This document shows, one piece after another, positions 21,586 through 31,900 of a DNA stretch of 64,000 nucleotides (position 1 is its first letter; every line of letters starts with the position of its first letter). The DNA is from Argyresthia goedartella (taxonomy: Eukaryota > Arthropoda > Insecta > Lepidoptera > Argyresthiidae): NCBI GenBank assembly GCA_949825045.1, contig OX463816.1, positions 20,347,243-20,411,242 of the forward strand. Direction: 5' to 3'. Below the pieces are notes generated by a model. The model had not been told where the DNA came from. It saw only the letters and a list, made by a program, of their open reading frames with translations, and made no database searches. The position numbers and the translations under genes are program-made.

Positions 21586-24252
21586 TGTGGCGGCTCCTCT
21601 GGCTAAGCATGGACTATCGGTCGGGCGAGCGCTCGGGCGTCGCGGGAAAATGTGTATGCTGATAGGATTTCCTACGACTTAGAGAGAGGGAGAGACTGAT
21701 TGCTTCAGCAAATTTCCTCGTGGTCCGTAATACATCCTTTCTCTTTCTAACTGCAGTAATTGATATTTCCTTCCAACTTGCATTTAAAATGGTTGACTTG
21801 AGTTTATACGTTTCAACGTATACCAATTCATAGGTGTTACATTTGTGACTTTTAATGGCTAAATGGATGGATTTATGCTAGAGAAAAGATATGTTTTATG
21901 TTTTATTGTTAGTCTTTTATTTCGAATAATCCACCTCATAACGGTGTTTTGACAACGTTCGAAATGTACCTGAAAGTACCCTGAAAGTTGGTCAGTTAAT
22001 TAAAAGTGAAGTCATATTATCGTGCGACGAATCGACTGGACGAACCCAATAATAATAAAAGTGTTTGCCTACACACTTTTGATGCACAGCAAATAAACTG
22101 CTATTGTGGAAGAACATATCTTCAGTTGACACATGGATCAACTTCTGTGTCTGTGTCCGTGTAAGCAAACACGAGTTATGTGTAGTGCATGGAAGCCGCA
22201 GCGCTGATTACTGTGACCGCACACGACCTAGCAACAATCATGCCGAGATCCGCAGAGACTGACAAGATGCTGCATACAAAATAACAATAAATAATTGGGA
22301 TACTATAAAGGTCTGTTGAAGCAGGTACTACCTCCACATAATTGTAATCTAAGTGCACAAGACAAGAATTTACATAAGGTGATATAAGGGTCCTGCTTTA
22401 ACATACTTTCATACATACATACATAAGCTCACGCCTATTTCCCGGAAGAGGGGTAGGCAGAGACCAAAGACCTCCACCTGCTACGATCCTGGCATACATC
22501 TCGCGCTTCCTCAACATTCATAATTCTCTTCCCTGCTTTAGCGTTACAATATAATTAAATCAACAATTTTGCACAATAATTCTCAGAAAATTAATGACTA
22601 CTCCGAAGTGGCCAACTTGAAATTCACAAAATACCTTAACTGAAAGCACTCGATCTGTCGTAAAACGAGCACAAGAATCAAATTTCGGCTCGGCTAAGTT
22701 GATTTTGGCGACATATGAAAAATTTGTGCGGTGCTCCGCAAAACAACTGCAACGAATGCAGCGACATTAATTCAGTTCGTCGTGCAAGCAAACCTCAGCG
22801 CATTGCTCGGAGCCGGGCGCTCCGCAAATTAACAGAATTAGAGACGTCTCGCTTTACCGGAACGGAATGGAATCATATCACGATCTTGAAAGTCAAATGC
22901 TCGCCGTCCGTGCCGTGATTATACGCCATTACTCGGACCGACGGGTCCCGCCGCTAGCCCGCTACCCTCTGTTTACTTCTTGTGATTGATTTTGAGCTAA
23001 TCAAATATTAACCTTCCACACAGCCCACCTGGCCGTCCGTGAGGACCGCTGGACTCGATATAATCAACCAGCCGAATGACCAAATACCTATCCCAACGTG
23101 TACCTAAGCAATCTACGTATAGGTATAGAAAGATGACCTAGCCGCCGACAAACTTTATTGTCAAAGTACCGAAACAGGCTTTGCTGATTGCAAATTGCGC
23201 TTACAGTCGAATACAAAATGTAAGCGAATTTCCGTGTTTCCGCTTAGTTAATTCAGCAACGAAGATTTCAAGTTAGGAAAATTGTCTTGTCTTTCAAATA
23301 ATTGGACCAACGGAGAGATATTTGATTTTGATATTAATGTGTTGCCTCGTGTACTGTTTCAGTCGGCGTTGGCCCTTAAACAACCGGCAATTTACTGCCG
23401 TGTCCGCTGTTTCCTGCTTCCTGCGACTTCATGCAGTCTAACGTCAAATTCATCATGAGGGCGTACTACTGAAAGAATCCACTACCTACATGTTTCCATA
23501 CGAATAAAAAGCAAAGTTCTGAAAACTCTGACATTAACTAAAAACCCGTTTTAAGAGTATTATTGGTTCAACCCTAGTTAGCCTTTTCATTGAACGATTA
23601 AAATCTTATTTCCCATGAAAATACACAAAGTTTCCGGGAAATGCGCCGCTTAAGTTCTCGCTAAATAGCTGTAACGGGAGCAATCTCGCCCCTAAAAGAA
23701 TTTTATTGGATCTTGCGAGGGCTTGTAAAACAGTTCTTAAATTATCGCTCGCCAATCTCGATGTAGCTTCGGTGAGAAACTAACAGCTCTTTAGGGAAAT
23801 AGTCGCGTTTAAGTAGGCCCCTCACTATATGCTCGCACACTGAAATAACGGTAACTACCAGCATATTTGCTGAATATCCTCTTAGGTGGAATTTGCTGGT
23901 TTTTGCTCAGTGGTGAAGCCATTTATGGCTTTTTTTTTATTCAAGGGAGGTTTTAGTTATGTCAGCCTCATATGAAGAAAGTTAGAAAGACTATTAATAT
24001 TATTAAAAAAGTGTTTGCAAACTATCAAATCCCAGACAGGTTTGTCAAAATATGAGTTGGTACGCAGTCCTCATATTCTCAATACATCAATAGCACCATA
24101 CAAAAAAAACAAAACCAAATGTACACACATAACGAACTTGTACTCTAAAGATGATAATAAAAAATGGCTAGTATTTAATCCCACATCAAAAATACTGATT
24201 TGCACAGCAAAAAAGGATCAACAAAAACACTTTTTATGTTTTAAATATTTAA
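21586..24252. other. Gene-free DNA with a GC-richer island
   Basis: No supported frame. A GA-rich simple stretch lies near 21,680. Around 22,680-23,060 base composition becomes richer in GC and no TE signature is visible. That part could be a conserved non-coding element, but only a cross-species comparison would show it. Confidence 0.4.
22425..22540 (+). repeat. Lepidopteran-type dispersed repeat
   Basis: catacatacataagctcacgcctatttcccggaagaggggtaggcagag... has the order (cata)n, cacgcc, tttccc, ggggtaggcagag, which I recall from common moth repeats. Ends unclear. Confidence 0.4.
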
Positions 24253-24366
24253 TGAGTACTTAAATTTATGTTTTAAGTATTTGTTGTTGTTCTTACATGT
24301 TGAACCTAACACGATGGATAAAGAGGCTTCGCTTCGCTCACCCCCTTTACCTTTCACCTAAGCTAG
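24253..24366 (+). repeat. 'gcttcgcttcgctcacc' dispersed module, copy 2
   Basis: Matches 8,646-8,786 closely over atttatgttttaagtatt, gttcttacat, aacctaacacga and gcttcgcttcgctcacccc up to cacctaagcta. Neither copy 1 nor this one has a tRNA-like head beside it. Confidence 0.7.
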
Positions 24367-24816
24367 GGATATTTGCTCCGCAAATCAGTATTTTTGATCT
24401 GCTGTTTAATATTTCCCAATAAAAATGATTGCAGCAAAACTTGGTGAAAAGAAGACTTTGCACTTCATACCCTAATCAATTGTGATAGCCACGAGTTCAC
24501 TACGAAATGCAAACACGTAGATTTCACTTTACAAATCCGGTCATTGTGGAAATGGTCGGTGTGCAAGTGTTAATGCGTCTAGAAGGCGCGAGGCTGCAGC
24601 CGCTCAATATTCATGAGGCAACTTTAACTGTGCGGCACTTGGACACAAAACAGATAGGATTCAGAAGCTACGCTTTATACAATGCGAGCTTGAGTCATCA
24701 CGCAAAAGTATACATTAGGGCTAAGATTCAAGGAAATATCTATCGCATACTCTACTACGTAAATAATATGTTTATGTTAGCTACAAAACAAAACATAATT
24801 ATAAACATTCATACAG
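24367..24816. other. Unassigned DNA
   Basis: A 120-codon open frame (24,507-24,869) runs into the following hairpin element and has no recognisable domain. I do not call it a gene. Confidence 0.4.
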
Positions 24817-24920
24817 ACAGTCTTCACAAAATAAAAGCCCCGGTGACAGCGTCCCTGTCACTGACGTAATAAGGTTGAGTTTAGTTTGGCCCACCGGGCC
24901 TTTTATTTTGTGAAGACTGT
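24817..24920. repeat. 104-bp fold-back element
   Basis: acagtcttcacaaaataaaa... at the left and its reverse complement at the right pair over about 29 bp with one mismatch, around a loop that itself contains gtgacag/ctgtcac. Typical of a very small MITE. A TA follows the right end, but GA precedes the left, so a target duplication is not certain. Confidence 0.65.
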
Positions 24921-25387
24921 AGGCGCATTGCTTTTCGCCCAACACAAAAGTACGGAAGTAAACACTTTTGACGTATGTGACTAGTATTCGAGGCAGCGTA
25001 TTATCGTCTCTGAATGGACAATTTTACTCTAGACATTACGGGCTGCGGGTGGCACGCGCACTCAGGTTGGTTTCAGAACTGATATGATAAGAGATGCTTG
25101 CTCCAGCATGCATTGTAAGAAGCGTAACTTCTGCAGTCTTTGTGTTTTGTGCCTTGGGCCATTCCGCCAGCCGTTTAAAACGGTCATTACAATAATGGGT
25201 TCAATGTTTGCCTACTCGGTGACTCGGGTAGCACAGTCATATTAATTAGAACGAGATGCGTGGGAATAGTAGGAATAGCAAAATTCAGGTTTGACAATCA
25301 AATACGAAAGTATTACTTTCGGAGTTGACCTGGTAGAGCTACTTATATCTGTGCTCAATTCATAATTTTAAATCAGAGGAACTAAAC
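24921..25387. other. Unassigned DNA
   Basis: No frame, TIR or tandem repeat recognised. Confidence 0.4.
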
Positions 25388-25605
25388 GACCCCTGTAGCG
25401 CAGCGGTTGTAGCTTTGCCTACCATGCGAGAGGTCCCGGGATCGATCCCCAGATGGGGCTAAAGAAAGAAAAAAAAACAGGTCTTGGATGTTTAAAAGTG
25501 TGTGATGTAGCTGTTTCTGGTTCCCACGACACAAGCTATCCTAGTGTGGGGCCAGAAGCAATGTATGTACATGTACATGTATATAAAAAAGTCCTTAAAT
25601 ACTTA
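25388..25605 (+). repeat. tRNA-derived SINE
   Basis: The head gacccctgtagcgcagcggttgtagc holds an A-box-like block, and ggatcgatcc (25,439-25,448) sits at the B-box position. An A-rich linker and a body follow (tcttggatgttt, gtttctggttcccacgacaca, gtgtggggccagaagcaatg). The same body occurs at 52,600-52,700 (minus strand) and three times at 55,868-56,320. RNA polymerase III transcription is inferred from the boxes. Confidence 0.8.
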
Positions 25606-25696
25606 GAGGTAAGTACGTTGTATACAAAGATACATGAGTAAAAGTTGGTGCATACTCACTTACGTAGGAGCAGACAGACTATAACAACCGACTATG
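25606..25696. other. Short spacer left of the Ty3 element
   Basis: Ends in gtac (25,697-25,700), the left copy of the Ty3 target duplication. Confidence 0.5.
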
Positions 25697-26139
25697 GTAC
25701 TGTAAGGTATATATAGCAGTGAAACAAACACCACTAGCTAAGGTTTTGGAAGATAATCAAAGCGTCATAATCAGTTTCATAAACAATCACACCAATCGTG
25801 CGTTAATCTCGAAAAACCAAAGTTAATCAGCCGTTACAGTGCTCAGTGAACTGTTGCTATCCAGTGCCCAGTTAGTCGGTGCGGCTGCGACCGGTGAGTC
25901 ACCAACCGGTGCTGCGGCGCGACCGGCGAGCTATACAATCTGCCGCGTGAATCTCCGCCACACATCCACAATTTTCATCACCTCTGCCGTCGGGCACGTA
26001 GCCCAGCCGCTAACAGCCCGCTTCAAGTTACAAAGCTACTGACTTCAAATCCCAGCCGCGGCACTCTTTTTTTTTTCTTTCTTTCTTTTTATTGTTGTAT
26101 ATTTTGTTCTTGTCCGCACATAAATTTATATTTTTAACA

Positions 26140-27338
26140 ATGAGCAAATGCAGGACATGTAGTTCGGCGATGACTGTCAAAAACAAAGCAACTTGCTCAC
26201 GAAAAGGGTGTTCTGCAAACCACCACATGAAATGTGTAGGGGTTACACAAGCAGCATATGTGGATACAAGCGCCACCTGGCTATGTCCTGACTGCAAGAA
26301 CAAATGCTGCTATGGATGCTGCGAGTATACTGAAGAAGATGACAAAGTTATCTGCACGGAACCAACCTGCTCGCTGGTGTACCACTATCAATGTGTGGGA
26401 CTGAAGGCGGGTCCCCACGCTGCCTGGAAATGTCCCAGTTGCAAGGCAAACTTACCAAAGTCAGACAACACAAATACACCGGTCAAATACTATGCGACTC
26501 ATTTGTTAATCTGCGGTCTGGCCAACAAAGGCATGCAGCCGCCGCCGAACAAACCACCCCTCAAGACATCAATAATTATTTAACAGAGGCCAGACTGCGT
26601 GATATCTTGAAACAGGAGATGGCAGGAGCTCTACGTGTAACCATCAAGGAATTCATATCGGCTGAGCTAAAAAGCACCAACGACCTCATAACCGGACTTA
26701 CCGATTCCATGAACTTCTTCAACGAACAATTTGAGAACATGAAGGTCATACTCGGAGAACATTCTAACACAATTTCAGCCTTGAAGATAGAAAACGAGAA
26801 CCTGAAATCGGAAGTTAAAGACCTCTCCGGGAGACTTACAATTACAGAACAGTTAATGCGTGAATCCAATATAGAGATTAACGGGATCCCAGAGCACAAG
26901 TCTGAAAACCTACCAAATACCATACAGCAACTTACCAAGATTATTGGGAACCCACTAGAAGACAGCGAGATATTGTACGCCACCCGGGTCGCCAAGATGA
27001 ACAAAGACAATATCAAGCCTAGAGCAGTGGTCGTGAAACTGAGCAGTCCCCGTCAGCGTGACTCGGTCCTGGCCGCCGTAGCAAAGTTTAACAAGGCTAA
27101 CCCTAAGGACAAACTGAGCTCCACACACCTTGGCTTTGGAGGGCTTCGAGAACCAGTCTTCGTTTCCGAGCACCTAACACCTGCAAACAAATCTCTACAT
27201 GCAGCGGCTCGTAAGAAGTCCAAAGAGGTTGGGTATTCATTCGTCTGGGTTCGCAACGGCAAAATCTTCGCAAGAAAGGACACCACCTATCAGGCTCTGC
27301 TCATACGAAGTGAAGACACCCTACGTCTAATGTGTTAG
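26140..27338 (+). pseudogene. LINE ORF1: PHD-like zinc region, coiled coil, RRM-like part; frame broken
   Basis: The likely start is ATG 26,140 (MSKCRTCSSAMT); an upstream in-frame ATG at 26,092 lies in a hydrophobic leader and is less likely. The first part has two Cys/His arrays (CRTC...CSRKGC...HHMKC...CPDC and CYGCC...CTEPTC...YHYQC...CPSC), as in PHD-type ORF1 proteins of CR1 and related LINEs that probably bind nucleic acid or chromatin. Frame 1 runs out at 26,581. The rest (coiled coil near 26,700-26,870, then an RNA-binding-type segment with TRVAKMNKDNIKPRAVVVKL) continues in frame 3 to TAG 27,336-27,338, with the shift at about 26,470-26,520. ORF1 overlaps the first codons of the ORF2 frame. 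Confidence 0.75.
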
Positions 27339-30319
27339 ATAAGATTGGTGCGTTGTTGTTCAATTGTTATAATATTATTTTCTTTAAATTCGCTAGAATA
27401 TACTATCAAAATGTCCGCGGTCTTAGGACTAAAACCAACGACCTATTCAAAAATATTTCCAGCAGTGATCATGAAATAATTGTACTCACAGAAACTTGGT
27501 TAAATGCAAATGTCGCAAACTCCGAACTTATGGACTCTAGATACAATATCCACAGAAGAGATCGCTTATGTAGTCTTAAACCCACCAAAGAAAATAAAGC
27601 CGACGGGGGAGGAGTCCTCATAGCAGTATCGAAAAAATATAAATCCACTCGCGTAACAAGCTGGGAGAGTAAAAATAGGAAATTTGAGGACTTATGGGTC
27701 ACTATTGAGACCAAGACTGAAGGCTGCACAAAAAAGCTAGCCATATGTGCAGTATATTTACCATCCCCAATCAAATTGGACTCCTTTTCTGATTTTTTGG
27801 ACAACGCTAATAGGATAATAAATTATGCCGATGAGGTTGCTATACTAGGAGACTTTAATCTAGGTTTCATAGATTGGAACAAAGACGCTAAAAACTTCCA
27901 CATGATCCCCTCGAACTACGAAAGTACCATAGGATTCCGACTCGTCGACTTTATTTCAATGAACAACCTGTTTCAATTTAACTGCATCGGTAATAGGGAC
28001 GACAACGTTCTCGACCTAGTACTGGTAAGTGTTCCCCATGTGACCGTTGCCCGATCTCCTGATACCCTGAGCAAGCTTGACTCTTACCACCCTCCATTAG
28101 ACATTCAGATTAGTACATCACGGCTCACCTACCTCAAACCAAACGTTGGATATCGATACAACTTCTTCAAAGCCGACTACGAAGGGCTAAAGTTGCATCT
28201 AAGGTCAGTCAAGTGGGAGGAAACATTCGAGAATTGTGGAAATGTAAACGAAATAACCTCACTCTTTTACTCAACATTGGAAGACGCCATTGCCAAACAT
28301 GTCCCTAAACAGAGAATAAAAACAAACAAACACCCTCCCTGGTTCAACAAACAACTAACAAGACTGATAGCCGAAAAGGAACGAATTAGACAGAGATATC
28401 GCAAATATCAGAATCCCCGAGACAAGATAGAATTCGAGATTTCCCGAGAGCGCTGTCATAAACTATACGACACATGTATGAAATCGTATCTGAATAATAT
28501 TGAATCCAGTATTCCAGTCAACCCCAAGGTTTTTTGGAGTTTTATTAAATCAAAGCGAAAAGGCTATTCCACGCTACCATCGAGCATGTATAAAGATGAC
28601 ACATCGGCAAACAGTGGAACTGAGATCGCACAGCTCTTTGCTAGTCACTTTTCAACAGTTTATACTGATCTCGACCCAGTAACAACCACAGACGCACACA
28701 TAACTAACCAAACAGGTCTGTCAAACATCACAATCAGTGAGCGCGATATACTTAAAAAATGCAAAACCCTTGATGTATTCAAATGCGCGGGACCTGACGT
28801 CATTCCTGCAGTATTTGTGAAACTCTGCGCACAAGAGCTCTGCTTCCCACTATTCATATTGCTGAATCGTTCCTTGAGGGAGGGTCGTTTTCCTGACGAA
28901 TGGAAAAAAAGTAGAATTGTTCCTGTTTACAAAAAGGGGGATGAAAATGACGTTAAAAACTATCGACCTATATCCATGCTATCGTGCTTCTCAAAACTCT
29001 TTGAATCCCTTATCTGCCCACTTATCACACACCACATCGATAGGGTTATCTCACCCGAACAACACGGCTTCAAGCGCGGACGATCGGTGGAAACTAATCT
29101 GGTCTCCTACGTTAATGATTTGTCTCGCGAGATGGACAGTGGTCACCAGGTGGATGCCGTATATACTGACTTCAGCAGCGCCTTCGACAAGGTAAACCAT
29201 AAACTGCTTCTGAGTAAGTTAGCAGCACTCGGTGTCCACGGGTCATTATTGGACTGGTTTTGGTCGTACCTGTCACAGAGACCTCAGGTTGTGAATGTGA
29301 GTGGACACCAATCTCAGCTTTACTACGCGACATCGGGAGTCCCCCAAGGCTCTCACCTCGGACCAGTCCTGTTCTTAATATTTATCAATGACTTGTTGAA
29401 CCGTATTGCACGTTGCAAGTACTCCATGTTCGCAGACGACCTAAAAATATATAAAACCATTATGTCGGAAGCTGACGTGGAACTGCTGCAAAATGATCTG
29501 AACGAAATAGCGAATTGGTGCCGCAATAATGGAATGGTCCTCAATGCAGCAAAATGCTACCACATAACATTTACCAATAAGAGAACCCCAATAGCTTCCA
29601 CGTACACTATCAACAACATCGAACTCGAAACTGTCAGCGAAATGCGAGATCTCGGTGTAATGATGGAGCCCAACTTAAAGTTCATATCCCACATCAACAC
29701 TACTGTGTGCAAAGCTGCGAAAATGCTGGGCTTCCTAAAGCGCAATACAAAAGGTTTTCGTCTCTCCAGCACCAAGATCCTCCTGTACAATGCCCTGGTT
29801 CGCAGCCATCTCGAGTACGCCTCCGTTGTCTGGAATCCCGTCTACGCGGTTCACTCCGAAAGAATCGAACGCATTCAGCACGCATTCACTAAACATTTAG
29901 CGTACAGCCAACCAGGCATTTCTCACAGGGAACATTATGAACGGCGATTAGACTACTTCAGAATGGAAACATTAAACTTCCGAAGAAATTTACAGGACCT
30001 CCTATTCCTGCATAAGGTTTGTAACAATAACTTGGATGCCAGTAACATCTTAAGTCAGATTGGACTGATAGTGCCTTACAACTATCCGCGCAAACCCATC
30101 CCTAACACTCTTCACACACCGCTATGCAGAACAAACATCTACAAGCACTCACCCATACCCAGAATGTGCGACAATTATAACATCACTAGTAGCCAAACCA
30201 ACATAGACATATTTCATGATCGCTTGCTTGACTTTAGGAATAAAATTAAAATGAAAAATACTTGCATCAAAAATTGTCAAATTTTTATAAATTTTAAAGA
30301 ATATTGTAAATTTTATTAA
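27332..30319 (+). CDS. LINE ORF2: endonuclease and reverse transcriptase, 995 codons, open
   Basis: The N-terminal apurinic-type endonuclease has YYQNVRGLRTK, LTETWLN, GGGVLIAV, LGDFNLGFIDW and a late SYHPPL block. The reverse transcriptase has KKSRIVPVYKKGD, NYRPISML, EQHGFKRGRS, YTDFSSAFDKVNH, GVPQGSHLGPVLFLIFINDL and FADDLKIY (about 29,435), then a thumb with VSEMRDLGV, SHLEYASVVWNP and YERRLDYFRM. This is CR1/jockey type. There is no stop or frameshift. The frame opens right at the ORF1 stop, and its first codon there is GTG. The first in-frame ATG is well inside the endonuclease (MDSRYN, about 27,530), so translation probably depends on ORF1 by reinitiation or a fused reading. ORF1 is broken, so this copy could supply RT at most. 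Confidence 0.9.
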   Translation: MLDKIGALLFNCYNIIFFKFARIYYQNVRGLRTKTNDLFKNISSSDHEIIVLTETWLNANVANSELMDSRYNIHRRDRLCSLKPTKENKADGGGVLIAVSKKYKSTRVTSWESKNRKFEDLWVTIETKTEGCTKKLAICAVYLPSPIKLDSFSDFLDNANRIINYADEVAILGDFNLGFIDWNKDAKNFHMIPSNYESTIGFRLVDFISMNNLFQFNCIGNRDDNVLDLVLVSVPHVTVARSPDTLSKLDSYHPPLDIQISTSRLTYLKPNVGYRYNFFKADYEGLKLHLRSVKWEETFENCGNVNEITSLFYSTLEDAIAKHVPKQRIKTNKHPPWFNKQLTRLIAEKERIRQRYRKYQNPRDKIEFEISRERCHKLYDTCMKSYLNNIESSIPVNPKVFWSFIKSKRKGYSTLPSSMYKDDTSANSGTEIAQLFASHFSTVYTDLDPVTTTDAHITNQTGLSNITISERDILKKCKTLDVFKCAGPDVIPAVFVKLCAQELCFPLFILLNRSLREGRFPDEWKKSRIVPVYKKGDENDVKNYRPISMLSCFSKLFESLICPLITHHIDRVISPEQHGFKRGRSVETNLVSYVNDLSREMDSGHQVDAVYTDFSSAFDKVNHKLLLSKLAALGVHGSLLDWFWSYLSQRPQVVNVSGHQSQLYYATSGVPQGSHLGPVLFLIFINDLLNRIARCKYSMFADDLKIYKTIMSEADVELLQNDLNEIANWCRNNGMVLNAAKCYHITFTNKRTPIASTYTINNIELETVSEMRDLGVMMEPNLKFISHINTTVCKAAKMLGFLKRNTKGFRLSSTKILLYNALVRSHLEYASVVWNPVYAVHSERIERIQHAFTKHLAYSQPGISHREHYERRLDYFRMETLNFRRNLQDLLFLHKVCNNNLDASNILSQIGLIVPYNYPRKPIPNTLHTPLCRTNIYKHSPIPRMCDNYNITSSQTNIDIFHDRLLDFRNKIKMKNTCIKNCQIFINFKEYCKFY

Positions 30320-30500
30320 TTTAATACCTAATCTTAAGTTAAATTATTTCCACTACCTTAGCTTAATTACATAAAAATCAGAATTACTAGTTAGTACAAA
30401 AATGGTCAATGTTGTGCTCATCTATAATAGGCACTCATATAAGAACAAAACTGCAGAATTTTTTATTGTAATAATATGTATATGTGTGCTGTTGATGTGC

Positions 30501-30530
30501 CTAAATAAATAAATAAATAAATAAATAAAT
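30501..30530 (+). repeat. (TAAA)n tail of the LINE
   Basis: About seven TAAA units end the LINE and meet the remaining Ty3 LTR. CR1-type LINEs usually end in short tandem repeats rather than long poly(A). Confidence 0.85.
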
Positions 30531-30862
30531 ATAGTTAGGTTCGATATTTGTCTATGCGATAATATTGTATACTGGCCTCTTTAGAGTGAGTGTTCGCTTT
30601 GACATTTGTAATTTGTAATTTTAAAAAGAAGGAGGCTTTGATGTGAAAAGTCAATGTGACACACTTCACCTTAGGCTTCGGCCAGCGACCGATCTAAATT
30701 ATATAGTTAGGATTAGCTTAATGGCTATCGAGCCAGTTTGATCCCTTTTATATAAATTTGTAACCATATTCGATCAATAAACACAAGTTTGGTGTTATTA
30801 ACGTCTTTATAATTGCCTACCTAATCTGTAGGGCTAGGGAGTTTAATTAGGTGAACCTTACA
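30531..30862 (+). repeat. 5' LTR of the Ty3 element (main part)
   Basis: Matches the 3' LTR from atagttaggttcgatatttg to ggtgaaccttaca. Its first 13 bases lie 4.8 kb to the left, at 25,701-25,713. AATAAA near 30,776. Confidence 0.85.
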
Positions 30863-31152
30863 TTAGCGTAGGCGCCGAACGAACCGGAGATATAAGAAGA
30901 CCGCTTCATAAGAAATAAGAGGTGACGTCATAAGAAGTGACGTGATAGAAGTGAATAGTGATCGTCGATCCAGACCTTGAAGAATCGAGGAAGGATCGAA
31001 ACTACATTGAAAGTAAGTATATTTCTGTACTTAAGTTTTTAATTTAGGAATTACCTCGACCTGCCAAGCGAGTGAAGAATTGAATAAAAAAATATTGTTG
31101 GAAGATTTTTATCGCAGCGGACATTTTGTGAAACATTTTATGAAATTATTTC
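30863..31152 (+). other. Ty3 primer-site region and leader
   Basis: ttagcgtaggcgccgaacga follows the LTR. ggcgccgaacg resembles the tRNA-Lys-type primer sites (ggcgcccaacg) of some Ty3 elements. A short leader up to the gag ATG follows. Confidence 0.5.
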
Positions 31153-31817
31153 ATGATGGAGGATTTGTCAACTTGTTGTTCGGGGAGTCCTCAGGAGTCC
31201 TTTGAAGACTTTTTAGAAGACTTCAGAGATGCTGCATCGAGGAAGAAATTTATGTCGTCGGAGGAGTTAAAATTATTATTTCCTTCGTATTTAAAAGGTG
31301 GTAACTTATATTTATATTTAGGGAAATAAGGGGCAGTGCCCAGATATTTGAAGAGGTGGTGGATAAATTTAATGAAGAATTTGGAAGCTCAGACTTTGCA
31401 GAGAAGATCTACAATGCCAAGCAAGCAAGAAGTTTGTTGGACTACTTCCATTACTTAGGGGACCTAGCGAGGAAGGCTAGAGTTACCAAAGATGACATTT
31501 TTATAACGCAGTTTTTAAGAGGATTGCAAACCCATCTTAGAAATAAATTAATGTTGAGCCATTTTGTAGATAAGAAGGCGCTAAGGGCAGTACTGGTACA
31601 GATGGAGAAATTAAGTCCGGGAAGTGTTGATAATGTAAATGTGTTTAGGAATCCGGCAACTTTTGGACCGGATTTGGCCCATAGCAATAGAGGGGGGGGA
31701 GACAGGACGCCAAATGTTTCGCCGTCGTCAAGTGGTCAGGAACCACATATTAGACCTAGTACTAATAATTATAATTTGCGTCCTAGGCAAGCGGATTTTA
31801 CAACGCGTCGTCGCTAG
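31153..31817 (+). pseudogene. Short Ty3 gag, frame broken
   Basis: Starts at ATG 31,153 (MMEDLSTCCSGSP) in frame 1, which stops near 31,327. The gag-like sequence continues in frame 3 (AQIFEEVVDKFNEEFGSS..., then QFLRGLQTHLRNKLMLSHF, a typical retrotransposon gag stretch) to the stop at 31,815-31,817. Together about 220 residues, small for gag, and no CCHC knuckle is visible. The C-terminus is Arg-rich (NLRPRQADFTTRRR). A frame break lies near 31,300-31,330. Confidence 0.7.
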
Positions 31818-31900
31818 AGGCCGATAGTGGTGACCAGGCTGACCTGTGGGATGAGGGCCTCAGACGAGCTCAGCAGCGTAGCACGGAAGCGAAACGACCA

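Larger units (their letters stand above)
25714..30530 (+). mobile_element. CR1-like non-LTR retrotransposon (LINE), near full length
   Basis: Inserted into the tgtaaggtatata start of the Ty3 5' LTR. The 3' end is a (TAAA)n run abutting tatagttagg, where the LTR resumes. Has a GC-richer 5' leader (about 25,830-26,060), ORF1 with PHD-like zinc motifs and a coiled coil, ORF2 with endonuclease and RT, and a short 3' UTR. The TA-rich target makes the exact duplication ambiguous. Confidence 0.85.

Noticed and set aside
24507..24869. 120-codon open frame
   Set aside because: No recognisable domain, and its C-terminus lies in the fold-back element at 24,817-24,920.
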